A stretch of 52,752 nucleotides of DNA from Aquisalinus sp. (GCA_022763115.1 JALEGJ010000061.1:1-52752); one strand, 5' to 3'. Shown: positions 41,982 to 52,699, counted from the stretch's first letter. Notes: generated by a model from the letters alone, not told the origin. Translations and numbers: made by a program.

Positions 41982-43374
41982 TTTCGCGCATCACGAAACA
42001 ACCGCCGCCATCAGCGATAATGGCAGAGCAAGCCAGCGATGACTGGTTTTCGGTCATATAGTTGAATCTTACACGGTAAATGGAGCGCCCGTCCGAGATG
42101 ATCTCGGAGATGACCGGTGAGGCTCCTGCAAGAATACCTGCGAAATCGCGCTGTATTTCAGAAAGTTCCTCATTTGCTTTCTGCTGGGTACTGTAAGCAC
42201 CTGTTTGGATACTCCAGATCAGGTCTGCTGTAGGCAGACTGGCATCCGCGTCGCCTTGGGCATAGGGCCCTTCCTCATAGGCTTGCGCCAGAGCCATCGC
42301 ATTCAGACGCTCTGTCTCGCTCATATTATCGGTGATCAGCTGGCCCATGTCGTCAGTCAGGCCAAGCTCTGCCGCCCGATTGGCAAGTTCATATTGAAGG
42401 GCTGTAGAGCCACTTACAGTCGGTGCGCCAACTACGTCGTTCGCAGAGACAAGCTGATAGTCTGCAGGTGGCCAGCTGCCGCCGAGTTCAGCCAGCGTTG
42501 TCGGCTTCATGCTCGGGACCGGCTTGCTGCGATAAACTGCGCTCACGAGATGCGGCTTGGCGTCAATGTCAGTATAAGCACGGTTGAGGATATCCCGCAT
42601 ATGCCTGTTGCGTGTCGTACCGGAGCGCCCTCCAAGCACGATGCCGATCAGCCGGTTGTCCCCACGGGTAATGGTTGTCGCAAGATTGTACCCGGACATA
42701 CGCGTATAGCCTGTCTTCAGGCCGTTCACGCCATCGAAACTGCCAACGAGCTTGTTGTGTGTGTTGTAAGTGTTGCCCTTCCAGGTGAAGTTCTCTTTCT
42801 GGAAATAATGCCAGTACTGCGGGAAGTCCTGCATCATGCGGCGCGCCAGCAGCGCCATGTCGCGGGCGGTTGTATATTGTTTGGTGTTGGGCAGGCCGGA
42901 GGCGTTTCTGAACCGTGTTGACCGCATCCCCATGGCCCAGGCCTTGTTGGTCATGCGCGTCGCAAAGGCTTTTTCGCTGCCGGCGATTTTTTCGGCAACC
43001 ACGACAGCTACGTCATTGGCAGACTTTATCACCAGAGCGTTGATCGCATCTTCAACCCTGATCGTATCACCGCGTTTCAGACCCAGGTCTGAAGCTGGCA
43101 TGGATGCCGCATAGTGACTGGCAGTCAGGTTGGAGTCCAGCGTCAGGTTGCCTTTCTCCAGCTCTTCAAAAAGCAGGTACAGCGTCATGATCTTGGTGAG
43201 AGATGCCGGATAGCGACGCTGGGTTGAATATTTGTCAAACAGGATGTCGCCAGTATCTGCATGCATCACGAAGGCAGCATATTTACTGTTCGCGTGGGCA
43301 GATTGTGTGGACGTCATCAGGAGAGCAGCTGTCAGGAATATCGCGAGAAAGCTGATAGAACGGACTGACGGCAC
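41962..43374 (-). CDS. D-alanyl-D-alanine carboxypeptidase with SPOR domain
   Basis: Low-molecular-weight penicillin-binding protein trimming the terminal D-Ala of peptidoglycan stem peptides. Signal peptide about 1-28. The serine-peptidase S11 motifs are SLTK (nucleophile S58), SAN (118-120) and KTG (220-222). A C-terminal SPOR-like domain (about 388-468, IWSIQTGAYSTQQKANEELSEIQ) should bind denuded glycan at the septum. The GTG start at 43374 has CAGGAG 7 bases upstream. The DacA/DacF-plus-SPOR arrangement is common in alphaproteobacteria. Confidence 0.94.
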   Translation of the reverse strand: MPSVRSISFLAIFLTAALLMTSTQSAHANSKYAAFVMHADTGDILFDKYSTQRRYPASLTKIMTLYLLFEELEKGNLTLDSNLTASHYAASMPASDLGLKRGDTIRVEDAINALVIKSANDVAVVVAEKIAGSEKAFATRMTNKAWAMGMRSTRFRNASGLPNTKQYTTARDMALLARRMMQDFPQYWHYFQKENFTWKGNTYNTHNKLVGSFDGVNGLKTGYTRMSGYNLATTITRGDNRLIGIVLGGRSGTTRNRHMRDILNRAYTDIDAKPHLVSAVYRSKPVPSMKPTTLAELGGSWPPADYQLVSANDVVGAPTVSGSTALQYELANRAAELGLTDDMGQLITDNMSETERLNAMALAQAYEEGPYAQGDADASLPTADLIWSIQTGAYSTQQKANEELSEIQRDFAGILAGASPVISEIISDGRSIYRVRFNYMTENQSSLACSAIIADGGGCFVMRETDASVN

Positions 43375-43540
43375 GTTGTAACTCCTGTATCAACTCATTC
43401 CCGCTTCATGCCGAAATGATACATTGTAACACTGCTTTCCAGCAATCCTAAATTGCTTCAATTCGGTAAACAGCGGGTTAATAAATCGTTTACCAAGCAG
43501 ACCTCACAAGAAACGGGCCAGAACACACACTCATAAAGTT

Positions 43541-43603
43541 TTGTGCGCTGCACAATTTCCACCTTGACATGACGGCTGATTCCCCACATATGTTGCAGTG
43601 CAA
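43541..43603 (+). promoter_or_regulatory. Phasin promoter with two PhaR-type palindromes
   Basis: Two palindromes lie upstream of the phasin gene: TTGTGCGCTGCACAA at 43541-43555 and TTGCAGTGCAA at 43593-43603. Each contains TGC-N3-GCA (TGCGCTGCA and TGCAGTGCA), the TGC-rich pattern recognised by PhaR repressors of alphaproteobacterial phasin genes. Between them TTGACA at 43564-43569 is a perfect -35 box; the -10 around 43587-43594 is poorer and abuts the second palindrome. This arrangement suits repression relieved when PhaR binds PHA granules. phaR itself is not in the window. Confidence 0.6.
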
Positions 43604-43652
43604 TATAGTTCCGCGTTGATGGAACTAACGAACATATTCAGGAGATACCTCG

Positions 43653-44102
43653 ATGAGTGCCACGAAGAAAAAACCAGCCGCTGCTGCAGAGCAGTTCGAA
43701 GATTTCGCCGAGCAGGCAACAACATCCATGAAAGACGGATTTGAAAAAATGTCCAAAGGCATGACTGATGTCAGCGAATTCTCTAAAGAGAATTTCGACG
43801 CCGTCATGGAATCTGCAACACATTACGCAAAAGGCGTCGAAGAAATTGCTGCCGACAACGCCGCGTACGCCAAAGCTTCTGTCGAAAAGACGGTTGAGCA
43901 ATTCAAAGCCGTTTCATCCGTGAAAACACCTCAGGAATTCATTCAGGCCCAGACAGATTTCGTCCGCACAGCGTTCGAATCAAACCTGGCTCAAATGCAG
44001 AAAGTTGCCGACGCATGGACAGCTACAGCCAAAAGTGCTTCTGAGCCGCTGAACAAGCGCTACACAGAAGTTGTTGAGAAAGCTCAAAGCTACCGCTTCT
44101 AG
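43653..44102 (+). CDS. Phasin family protein
   Basis: 149-residue, Lys/Glu/Ala-rich, mostly helical protein of the phasin family (PF09361-like) that coats polyhydroxyalkanoate granules. Visible features are a short basic Ala/Lys N-terminus, SKENFDAVMESATHYAKGVEEI and VKTPQEFIQAQTDFVRTAFESNLAQMQKVADAWTATA, the typical phasin core. AGGAGA lies upstream of the ATG. A strong terminator follows. No PHA synthase gene is in the window; the cell probably makes PHA or uses the protein for a related purpose. Confidence 0.9.
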   Translation: MSATKKKPAAAAEQFEDFAEQATTSMKDGFEKMSKGMTDVSEFSKENFDAVMESATHYAKGVEEIAADNAAYAKASVEKTVEQFKAVSSVKTPQEFIQAQTDFVRTAFESNLAQMQKVADAWTATAKSASEPLNKRYTEVVEKAQSYRF

Positions 44103-44136
44103 TCATTTCTGCTGACTTGTACTTCGTTGAGTATTC

Positions 44137-44172
44137 GGGGCCCGGCGGCATCATCGTCGGGCCCTGTTTTTT
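44137..44172 (+). terminator. Rho-independent terminator of the phasin gene
   Basis: GGGCCCGGCG pairs with CGTCGGGCCC around a GCATCAT loop, followed by TGTTTTTT. The GC-rich stem plus T-tract starts 36 bases after the phasin stop codon, which is the expected form and place. Confidence 0.85.
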
Positions 44173-44199
44173 GCGTCTCCCAAAATCGAAAGATCAAAC

Positions 44200-44598
44200 A
44201 TGATAGATTTTCAAACGCTCAAACGCTCTCACAAGCCAAACAACTACCTTGTCGCAAACAAGGCTGATTGCCCGAAGGCCAGACCCGACAGGGATGCGCC
44301 TGTGCTTCCCCACAAGCCGGAAGCCGTGCTGGCAGCCTGGCAAGCCGTCATTGCCCGGCAACCCCGTACGACACAGACAGATTCCGACAGCAAAACCATG
44401 ACCTTTGAATATGTCCAGCGCTCGGCTCTGCTCAGATTTCCGGACACAATCACCGTGCAGTTCCTGCCAGAGACAAATGGAAAAGCGACAAGGGTGCTGG
44501 TCTATTCCGCCTCAAAAATCGGCTACTCGGATATGGGCGTCAACCGCCGCCGTGTGACAGACTGGCTCTCGGCTCTTGAGCAGGAACTGGCGGTCTGA
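44200..44598 (+). CDS. DUF1499 family protein
   Basis: 132-residue protein resembling DUF1499 proteins: a PNNYLVANKADCPKARPDRDAP start, a central TFEYVQRSALLRFPDTITVQFLP and an ending SKIGYSDMGVNRRRVTDWLSALE. No signal peptide, membrane helix or catalytic motif is seen. The function of the family is unknown. It stands alone between the phasin terminator and clpS. Confidence 0.7.
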   Translation: MIDFQTLKRSHKPNNYLVANKADCPKARPDRDAPVLPHKPEAVLAAWQAVIARQPRTTQTDSDSKTMTFEYVQRSALLRFPDTITVQFLPETNGKATRVLVYSASKIGYSDMGVNRRRVTDWLSALEQELAV

Positions 44599-44691
44599 CC
44601 GCTGGCCACGAGCCACCACGCGAATTATTTACCGTCTTGTGATAAGACGATGCTTGCAGAGCGCGGCCAAAGCCCCAAATAATGCCTCCAG

Positions 44692-45054
44692 ATGAACCAA
44701 CCGAATAACCATACACGCGAACTCATGAACAGCGGCCCGGATCGTGATCCCAGCGAGGAGCACGAAACCGGCACGATCACCCGTGAGAAGCCCAAAACCA
44801 AGAAGCCGTCGCTCTACAAGGTAATCCTTCTGAACGACGATTATACGCCACAGGAATTTGTTGTCTGGCTGCTGGAGTCAGTCTTCAATAAATCCTCGGA
44901 GGAGGCCGTTCGCATCATGCTTCACGTCCATCAGACGGGTGTCGGCATTTGCGGCATCTACACCTTTGAGGTGGCAGAAACCAAGGTCGCGCAGGTGATG
45001 GAGCTCGCCCGCCGCAATGACCATCCCTTGCAGTGCATCATGGAAAAGGAATGA
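44692..45054 (+). CDS. clpS: ATP-dependent Clp protease adaptor ClpS
   Basis: ClpS delivers N-degron substrates to ClpAP. The 120-residue protein has a flexible acidic/basic N-terminal tail of about 40 residues. The core follows: [24 protein letters not shown] with the N-degron-pocket residues NDD, then [22 protein letters not shown]. clpA follows after 42 bases, the standard order. Confidence 0.97.
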   Translation: MNQPNNHTRELMNSGPDRDPSEEHETGTITREKPKTKKPSLYKVILLNDDYTPQEFVVWLLESVFNKSSEEAVRIMLHVHQTGVGICGIYTFEVAETKVAQVMELARRNDHPLQCIMEKE

Positions 45055-45096
45055 GGGGACGCTTACCTTACAAGTATCCACAACCCGGAGCAGATT

Positions 45097-47424
<2,328 letters not shown>

Positions 47425-47480
47425 GAAAGTCTTCCAACAATGTTCCAATATGCCATATTGGGCATCAGGGTAAGAAACAA

Positions 47481-47640
47481 TACCCTCTCCCGTTTCGCGG
47501 GAGAGGGTGGTTTGCGAAGCAAACCGGGTGAGGGCGCAGATATCTCCTCACAAAACCAACTCAGCCCTTGCTGAAACATCGCAGCCCTCATCCGCCTCGC
47601 TGACGCTCGGCACCTTCTCCCGCGACCGGGAGAAGGGGGT
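47481..47640. repeat. Palindrome-rich mosaic repeat, copy A (left of DUF559 gene)
   Basis: Starts with a hairpin of 10-bp stem CCCTCTCCCG/CGGGAGAGGG and loop TTTCG (47483-47507), continues with GGGTGAGGG and CCCTCATCCGCCTCGCTGAC, and ends with a second hairpin CCTTCTCCCG/CGGGAGAAGG (about 47612-47636). The same blocks recur in the same order in copy B. The first hairpin, about 60 bases after clpA, may also end clpA transcripts. Such repeats resemble dispersed palindromic families seen in many proteobacteria. Confidence 0.75.
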
Positions 47641-47705
47641 GCAAATTGCATGATCCCCAAATCCTGTAAGCTGCAGGCGTGGTGAAAGTATGCTATTCCT
47701 CGCGC

Positions 47706-48062
47706 ATGACCCACCCCTCCACCAAGCGCGCCAGACGCCTCCGGCAGGAGGCAAACCTTCCCGAGCAAAAGGCATGGGAAACGCTACGCCAACTGCGAAA
47801 AGAAGGATGGCCTGTCAGGCGGCAAGTACCCATTGAGGGGTACACGGTAGATTTCGCCATCCGCAAGCTGAAACTCGTCATTGAAATAGATGGCAGTATC
47901 CATGACCTGCCGGAAGTGATGGCTGCAGACCACTTTCGCGACGAAAAGCTGGAAGCAGCCGGTTGGCGTATCTTGCGCCTCCCAGCGAAGGTCGCCTTAT
48001 CGCCCGATCATCTGATCGATGCTGTGAGATCGAAAATTCGCCAACTATCCTGTGAGAAGTGA
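47706..48062 (+). CDS. DUF559 (endonuclease-like) protein
   Basis: 118 residues from the ATG at 47706; a GTG nine codons earlier is possible. The core is of the DUF559 group with a PD-(D/E)XK nuclease-like fold, related to very-short-patch-repair type proteins. RRQVPIEGYTVDFAIRKLKLVIEIDGSIHD gives D, E-x-D catalytic-type residues, then RDEKLEAAGWRILRLPA. The target is unknown. The gene sits alone between two direct copies of a palindromic mosaic repeat, a setting that suggests it moves with the repeats or acts on them. Confidence 0.85.
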   Translation: MTHPSTKRARRLRQEANLPEQKAWETLRQLRKEGWPVRRQVPIEGYTVDFAIRKLKLVIEIDGSIHDLPEVMAADHFRDEKLEAAGWRILRLPAKVALSPDHLIDAVRSKIRQLSCEK

Positions 48063-48065
48063 ACT

Positions 48066-48245
48066 GCCCCTCTCCCGTTTCGCGGGAGAGGGCTTGCCAG
48101 TCCAAAACGGCTCGACGTTTTGGCAACTGGCAAGGGTGAGGGCAACAATATCTCCTCCTAAGACCAGTTCAATTCTTGCTGAATCACTGCAGCCCTCATC
48201 CGCCTCGCTGACGCTCGGCACCTTCTCCCGCAGCCGGGAGAAGGA
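48066..48245. repeat. Palindrome-rich mosaic repeat, copy B (right of DUF559 gene)
   Basis: Carries the same series as copy A: CCCTCTCCCG/CGGGAGAGGG hairpin with TTTCG loop at 48068-48092, GGGTGAGGG, a shared ATATCTCCTC segment, GCAGCCCTCATCCGCCTCGC and the terminal hairpin CCTTCTCCCG...CGGGAGAAGG. The insert after the first hairpin differs: here an extra stem CCAAAACG...CGTTTTGG lies inside GCTTGCCAG/CTGGCAAG. Copies A and B are in direct orientation and bracket the DUF559 gene. Confidence 0.75.
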
Positions 48246-48262
48246 AGCTTCAGGCGTAAAAC

Positions 48263-48595
48263 CTAAAACGCGAACTCCAGAACCGCGTGGGCGATCATCT
48301 TCCCGGATGTAACGCCGGTGACTTTCGCATCTGCATAAACCGTACCTTTAGGTGTGCGCTCGGTCGTACCCATGGCAATCGCCGTCACGGTATCAATGAC
48401 GGCCATCAGCGCCTGACCGCATACAGCACCGCTTGAAAATTTCAGCCTGTCAGAGATCGGTAACCGCGCTGACGTGAAACCATGGTCCACCCTGAAATTA
48501 CATAAGCCCAGATCTTTGACCCAGGGGGCAAAAATACCCTCATAGGCTTCTTCAATATTCTCTTGCGTAATCGGATTATAATTGACCGCAGCCAT
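48263..48595 (-). CDS. Short PaaI-like hotdog thioesterase family protein
   Basis: 110 residues. GAVCGQALMAVIDTVTAIAM is the central helix of the hotdog fold and SGKMIAHAVLEFAF the last strand. Family members usually have 130-150 residues. Between AMGTTERTPKG and TVYADAKVTGVTSGK the strand region that should read like TVDLRVDFLRPA is missing or strongly altered, so an internal deletion is possible. The end lies 17 bases from repeat copy B. It may be a shortened active form or a decaying gene. Confidence 0.6.
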   Translation of the reverse strand: MAAVNYNPITQENIEEAYEGIFAPWVKDLGLCNFRVDHGFTSARLPISDRLKFSSGAVCGQALMAVIDTVTAIAMGTTERTPKGTVYADAKVTGVTSGKMIAHAVLEFAF

Positions 48596-48841
48596 CTCGT
48601 CTCATCCCCTTTATGCAGCAAGCCTATCGACGCTGAATGTTGCGGGCAAGGGCAATGCCTTTACCCTGACTTTCCCCGCTTCGTGTGACGTCTGGTGGCG
48701 GACAAGAAAGGGCTAGAAAAAACTTATGGTCCTGGTTTTTGGAGCCCAAGCCTCTGTTTTCGTTGGGAAACCCGAGAATCTATGGGCCTCCCTTTGGCGT
48801 CGGTTATCTTGACCGTCAAATCAATCACAGGAACAAACGCC

Positions 48842-49135
48842 ATGAATATCCATCACCAACACATCAGCACCACACATAAAGCCAACGTGACGCGCGCGCT
48901 TCAGGGTGCGTTGCAAACCCTATTCCCGCGCCACCTGGAGGAGAGGGCGAAAAACTTTTCCGAAACCGTGGCAGATCCTGCTACCATCCTTTCAGGAGAG
49001 GTTGCATCAACATTCAAGCGGAGTGGCCTGTCCCTTCGGCTTCTCCTTTCGCGCCGTCACGCCGAACCGGCATCACGATGGCAATGCGCGGCCTTCGGGG
49101 GCTGTGAAACAGCCGGAAACCCCGGCTTGCTTTAA
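48842..49135 (+). CDS. Small hypothetical protein (doubtful)
   Basis: A 97-codon frame starting at an ATG preceded by CAGGAAC. The first 65 residues (NIHHQHISTTHKANVTRALQ ... HLEERAKNFSETVADPATIL) look protein-like. The last 30 are Arg/Ala/Gly/Cys-rich and look like noise, which might mean a frameshift. I recognise no family. The whole stretch 48596-49187 has no other feature I can support. It precedes the methyltransferase gene by 52 bases. Confidence 0.3.
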   Translation: MNIHHQHISTTHKANVTRALQGALQTLFPRHLEERAKNFSETVADPATILSGEVASTFKRSGLSLRLLLSRRHAEPASRWQCAAFGGCETAGNPGLL

Positions 49136-49187
49136 CGCCCTAACTTCCGGAAAAGGAATATAAGATCATGGAGAGGCAGACAGAATT

Positions 49188-49808
49188 ATGGGACTTTACA
49201 GCGAGCATATTGAACCGCGCCTTGTCAGTTTTGCCTGTTCGTCGCCAGCCATCTCCAAACAGCGCGCCAAGGTTGTGCCGCAGGCGGAAGGTGTGGTGTT
49301 GGAAGTCGGCTTCGGCTCGGGCCACAATCTGCCCTTTTATGATGAGAGCAAGGTTAGTAAACTCTTTGCCCTTGAGCCGGAGATGAAAATCCGCAAGCTG
49401 GCAGAAAAGCGTGTTGCTGAGTCAAATCTTGATATTGAATATCTCGATCTGCCCGGCGAAGAAATTCCGCTGGAAGACAAGTCAGTGGATACTGTGCTGG
49501 TCACTTTCACCATGTGCACCATTCCTGATCTTCCCAAAGCTGTTGAGGGCATGGCCCGCGTCCTCAAACCGGGCGGGCGGATGTATTTTGCCGAACACGG
49601 GCTGGCGCCGGATGCGGGTGTGGTCAAATGGCAGAACCGCTTGAATGGTGTCTGGGGCTGTCTCGGCGGTGGCTGTAATCTCAATCGGGACATTCCGGCT
49701 TTCATCACGGGTAATGGCTTCCAGATGGATCATCTGGAAGCGGATTACGCCAAAGGCACACCGAAATTTGCCGGTTATATTTATGCTGGCAGCGCGAAAG
49801 CCGCCTGA
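49188..49808 (+). CDS. Class I SAM-dependent methyltransferase
   Basis: 206 residues with the Rossmann methyltransferase motifs: motif I VVLEVGFGSGHNLPFY at about 36-51, an acidic end of beta-2 (ALEPEMKI), EIPLEDKSVDTVLVTFTMCTIPDLPKAVEGMARVLKPGGRMYFAEHG as motifs II-III. A Cys/Gly-rich segment WGCLGGGCNLNRD follows and is typical of the UbiE/Coq5-like subgroup with small-molecule or lipid substrates. The substrate is unknown. It is convergent with the dienelactone hydrolase gene. Confidence 0.85.
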   Translation: MGLYSEHIEPRLVSFACSSPAISKQRAKVVPQAEGVVLEVGFGSGHNLPFYDESKVSKLFALEPEMKIRKLAEKRVAESNLDIEYLDLPGEEIPLEDKSVDTVLVTFTMCTIPDLPKAVEGMARVLKPGGRMYFAEHGLAPDAGVVKWQNRLNGVWGCLGGGCNLNRDIPAFITGNGFQMDHLEADYAKGTPKFAGYIYAGSAKAA

Positions 49809-49813
49809 CCAGG

Positions 49814-50530
49814 TCAGCCGAGCACTTCGCGCAGGAAGTCCTTAAATGCTGCCCATGAGCGTTGATCCGCATCGGCACTATAAACAGTGCCAAAATCTGG
49901 ATCATTTGCCTGCGTGTTGGTGAAAGCGTGCATGGTGCCGCCATAGGCATGAAGCTGCCAGTCAGCTTCGGCAGCGCTCATTTCCTGTGTGAAATTCATC
50001 ACGTCTTCCGGTTTGGCCATCGGGTCATCCCAGCCGTGAAAGGCGATAACCTTGGCACTGATCTTCTGACCGTCCGTGTTGCCCGGTTTCATGAACAGGC
50101 CATGGAAAGAGGCAGCCCCTTTCACAGCGGCACCAGAGCGCGCCATATCAAGAGCGCAGAGGCCACCAAAGCAGTAGCCGCACACGGCGATATTATCCGT
50201 CTGCACATAATCAAGGCCTTGCGCTGTGGTGAGGGCCGCTTTCAGCCTGTCCTGTAGCATGGCCCGGTCTTCCACAAACGGGGTCATCAGGCTGTTGCAC
50301 TCTTCAGTCGTTTCTCCGTGCACGCCTTTGCCGTACACATCCACAGCAATACCGACATAGCCCAGCTCCGCGAGCCGCCTGGCAACGTCTTCTTCATGTG
50401 CAGACCGTCCGGCCCAGGCGTGGCAGACAAGCACGCCCGGCGCTACGCTCTTGCTGTCATCCAGGGCAACAAACGCTTCCAGCGTGTCACCATTATGCGA
50501 GTATTCGACAAGTTCAGTTACAATGGCCAT
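49814..50530 (-). CDS. Dienelactone hydrolase family protein
   Basis: 238-residue alpha/beta hydrolase. The nucleophile is a cysteine in CGYCFGG (C120), as in true dienelactone hydrolases; the Asp is in FHGWDDPMA and the His in GGTMHAFTN. These enzymes open dienelactones or related esters in aromatic catabolism, but no other catabolic genes are near, so the natural substrate is open. It has no signal peptide, so it is cytosolic. It lies 17 bases after the nitronate monooxygenase gene and may be cotranscribed. Confidence 0.9.
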   Translation of the reverse strand: MAIVTELVEYSHNGDTLEAFVALDDSKSVAPGVLVCHAWAGRSAHEEDVARRLAELGYVGIAVDVYGKGVHGETTEECNSLMTPFVEDRAMLQDRLKAALTTAQGLDYVQTDNIAVCGYCFGGLCALDMARSGAAVKGAASFHGLFMKPGNTDGQKISAKVIAFHGWDDPMAKPEDVMNFTQEMSAAEADWQLHAYGGTMHAFTNTQANDPDFGTVYSADADQRSWAAFKDFLREVLG

Positions 50531-50547
50531 TTTTCTTCTCCGGCAGG

Positions 50548-51531
50548 TTATCCGACCAGACGTTTCTTCGCAGCTTGGTACTGCTCGACAAGATCGGCGA
50601 CATAATCTCCAGCGCCTTGCACTTTATCAACCGCCCCGATGCCCTGGCCAGCTCCCCAGATATCCTTCCAGGCTTTTGCAGTTGTTTCCTGTTCGGTGTT
50701 GAAGTTCATCTTGGTCGGGTCTGCGACTGGCAGATTATCCGGGTCCATGCCGGCGGCCTCGATGGAGCCTTTATGATAATTCCCGTGCACACCGGAGAAA
50801 TAGTTGGTGTAGACAATATCTTTCATGGCCCCGTCGACAATGCCGGTCTTGTATCCTTCGTGGGCATTGGCCTCATGGGTGGCGATAAACGCCGAGCCAA
50901 TATAGCCCGCATCAGCGCCCATCGCCTCTGCAGCAAGCACCGACTCGCCGCGCGCGATACAGCCCGAAAGCCAGACTGGCCCATCAAACCATTCGCGAAT
51001 TTCCTGCATCAGCGCAAAAGGCGACATCGTGCCCGCATGGCCACCGGCCCCGGCGGCGACCGGGATCAGGCCATCAGCGCCTTTCTCGATCGCCTTTTTG
51101 GCGAAATTGATGTCGATGACATCATGGAACACTAGGCCGCCATAGGAATGAACAGCCTCATTCACTTCTTCGCGCGCGCCCAGCGACGTTATCACGATCG
51201 GCACTTCATGTTTCACGCAGACTTCCATGTCATGCATCAACCGGTCATTCGAGCGATGCACAATCTGGTTCACCGCGAAGGGGGCAGCAGGCTGATCCGG
51301 GTTCGCTGCGTCGTGTTCTGCAAGTGCCGTCTTGATCTCTGTCAGCCATTCATCGAGCGCCTCTTTGGGGCGCGCATTCAGCGCCGGAAAAGACCCGATG
51401 ATGCCAGCCTTGCACTGGGCAATCACCAGTTTCGGGTTTGAGACGATGAAAAGCGGGGAGCCCACCACAGGGATGGGAAGTCTCTTCTTGATCTCGGCGA
51501 ACTTCTCGCGCGCTGATCTGGTGTCTGTCAT
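50548..51531 (-). CDS. Nitronate monooxygenase family flavoprotein
   Basis: 327-residue FMN-dependent TIM-barrel enzyme of the NMO/2-nitropropane dioxygenase family, which oxidises alkyl nitronates such as propionate 3-nitronate. Typical features are PIPVVGSPLFIVSNPKLVIAQCKAGIIGSFPALNAR at the start and the FMN phosphate loop GAGGHAGTMSPFALM near 165-179. The start is the ATG at 51531 with AGGAAG upstream; the frame reaches to 51597 but lacks support there. It forms a likely operon with the dienelactone hydrolase. Confidence 0.9.
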   Translation of the reverse strand: MTDTRSAREKFAEIKKRLPIPVVGSPLFIVSNPKLVIAQCKAGIIGSFPALNARPKEALDEWLTEIKTALAEHDAANPDQPAAPFAVNQIVHRSNDRLMHDMEVCVKHEVPIVITSLGAREEVNEAVHSYGGLVFHDVIDINFAKKAIEKGADGLIPVAAGAGGHAGTMSPFALMQEIREWFDGPVWLSGCIARGESVLAAEAMGADAGYIGSAFIATHEANAHEGYKTGIVDGAMKDIVYTNYFSGVHGNYHKGSIEAAGMDPDNLPVADPTKMNFNTEQETTAKAWKDIWGAGQGIGAVDKVQGAGDYVADLVEQYQAAKKRLVG

Positions 51532-51606
51532 CGTTCTTCCTCGTTGTATAACTGTGCTGGTGTTAGATAAATATGAGCCGATGCATGCTGCAAGCATCCG
51601 CCGCAG

Positions 51607-52419
51607 TCAGATATTCCAGAAGTCGAGACCCGTCGCTTGCAAGATCATCAGCGTTGCTGCCGAGAGAGCCAGTGACGGGCCAAAAGGCAAGCCGGTTTCA
51701 AGCCCCACTTCCTGTCCCCGCAGTTTGGACAGGGTGATGAATATGAGCCCTGTGAAGGAAGCGAGAAGAACAATGAAGGGCAGGGCAATCGAGCCGAGCC
51801 ACGCGCCGAGACCGGCCAGCATCTTGGCATCTCCCAGCCCGAGACCATCATAGCCACGCAGTCGGTAGAACGCTTCACCAATGAGCCAGAAGCTGATGAA
51901 CCCGGCAGCAGCTCCTATCAAGGCATCCTGCAGCGGCACAAAAAGCACCACAGCATTTGCCGCAAAGCCCGTCACAATCAGCGGCAGGGTCAGTGCGTCA
52001 GGCAGGAAAGAGGTTTGCTGGTCAATAAAGGCAAGTGGAACAAGCAGGCAAAAGAAGATGAAGATAGCCAAAGCCATCGCGCTGGGGCCGTATACAAAGT
52101 ATGGCACAAGCGCACTTGCACCACCCAGCACCTCCACCACCGGATACCGCCAGGAAATCCGCTCGCTACAAGCCTCACATCGCCCGCGCAACAGAACAAA
52201 GCCGAGGATCGGGATCAGGTGAACAGCCTTGATCTGTTGATGACAGGTCGGGCAATGGGAGCGGGGATAAGCAAGTGAATATGTCTCATCATGTGGGGGC
52301 GCTTCGGCTAATCCCCAGATCGCCGGCCCGCGGTGAATCACCACATTCAGGAAACTGCCAATGGTCAATCCGAGCAGAAAAACCAGAGAACAGGCTGGGA
52401 TTGAGACAATTTCAGGCAT
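51607..52419 (-). CDS. Prepilin peptidase (type IV, A24 aspartic protease)
   Basis: 270-residue polytopic inner-membrane protein that cleaves and N-methylates type IV prepilins or pseudopilins. The cytosolic zinc motif CPTC...CEAC is at about residues 56-82, catalytic aspartates are in FIDQQTSFLPD and in GLGLGDAKML. About seven membrane helices are seen. Both the methylase-type N-terminal domain (SFLNVVIHR) and the peptidase core are present, so it is the full-length PilD/GspO type. The ATG at 52419 is used; a TTG six codons upstream is possible. No pilus or secretion genes are nearby apart from the unknown gene diverging from it. Confidence 0.93.
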   Translation of the reverse strand: MPEIVSIPACSLVFLLGLTIGSFLNVVIHRGPAIWGLAEAPPHDETYSLAYPRSHCPTCHQQIKAVHLIPILGFVLLRGRCEACSERISWRYPVVEVLGGASALVPYFVYGPSAMALAIFIFFCLLVPLAFIDQQTSFLPDALTLPLIVTGFAANAVVLFVPLQDALIGAAAGFISFWLIGEAFYRLRGYDGLGLGDAKMLAGLGAWLGSIALPFIVLLASFTGLIFITLSKLRGQEVGLETGLPFGPSLALSAATLMILQATGLDFWNI

Positions 52420-52699
52420 CAAGGGTGTAATTTCCAAAAACTTTCACAAAGTGCTGGCTGATCTATAAGTGCAAGCGGTGCTTGCTCCAAGTACAGGTTA
52501 ATAAAAGACTTTAACAAACTGCGCGCCCGCATCGGCGCACCCGGTGCGTATGCAGAATAGCCACACCCTGTGGTTGACACAAAAGCTGTAACGAAGTGTC
52601 ACAAAACTGTTGCGAGTTGAGGGTATGGGCACCCTAACCATAGGGAAACCGTGGTTTCTTTTGTTTATTCGTCAACTCTTGCCTTGGGGGCAAATCAAA
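52420..52699. promoter_or_regulatory. Divergent intergenic region between prepilin peptidase and the last gene
   Basis: 280 bases with no gene. TTGACA at 52576 is a candidate -35 for the rightward gene. The inverted repeat CCCTA-ACCA-TAGGG lies at about 52632-52645. No known operator was recognised. Confidence 0.3.

Noticed and set aside
47481..48245. CRISPR array
   Set aside because: Only two long repeat copies separated by a gene; no short, regularly spaced repeats occur here or elsewhere in the window.
48596..48841. Riboswitch upstream of the methyltransferase region
   Set aside because: A GTTGGGAAACCCGAGA segment can pair locally, but no known riboswitch consensus could be matched by eye.
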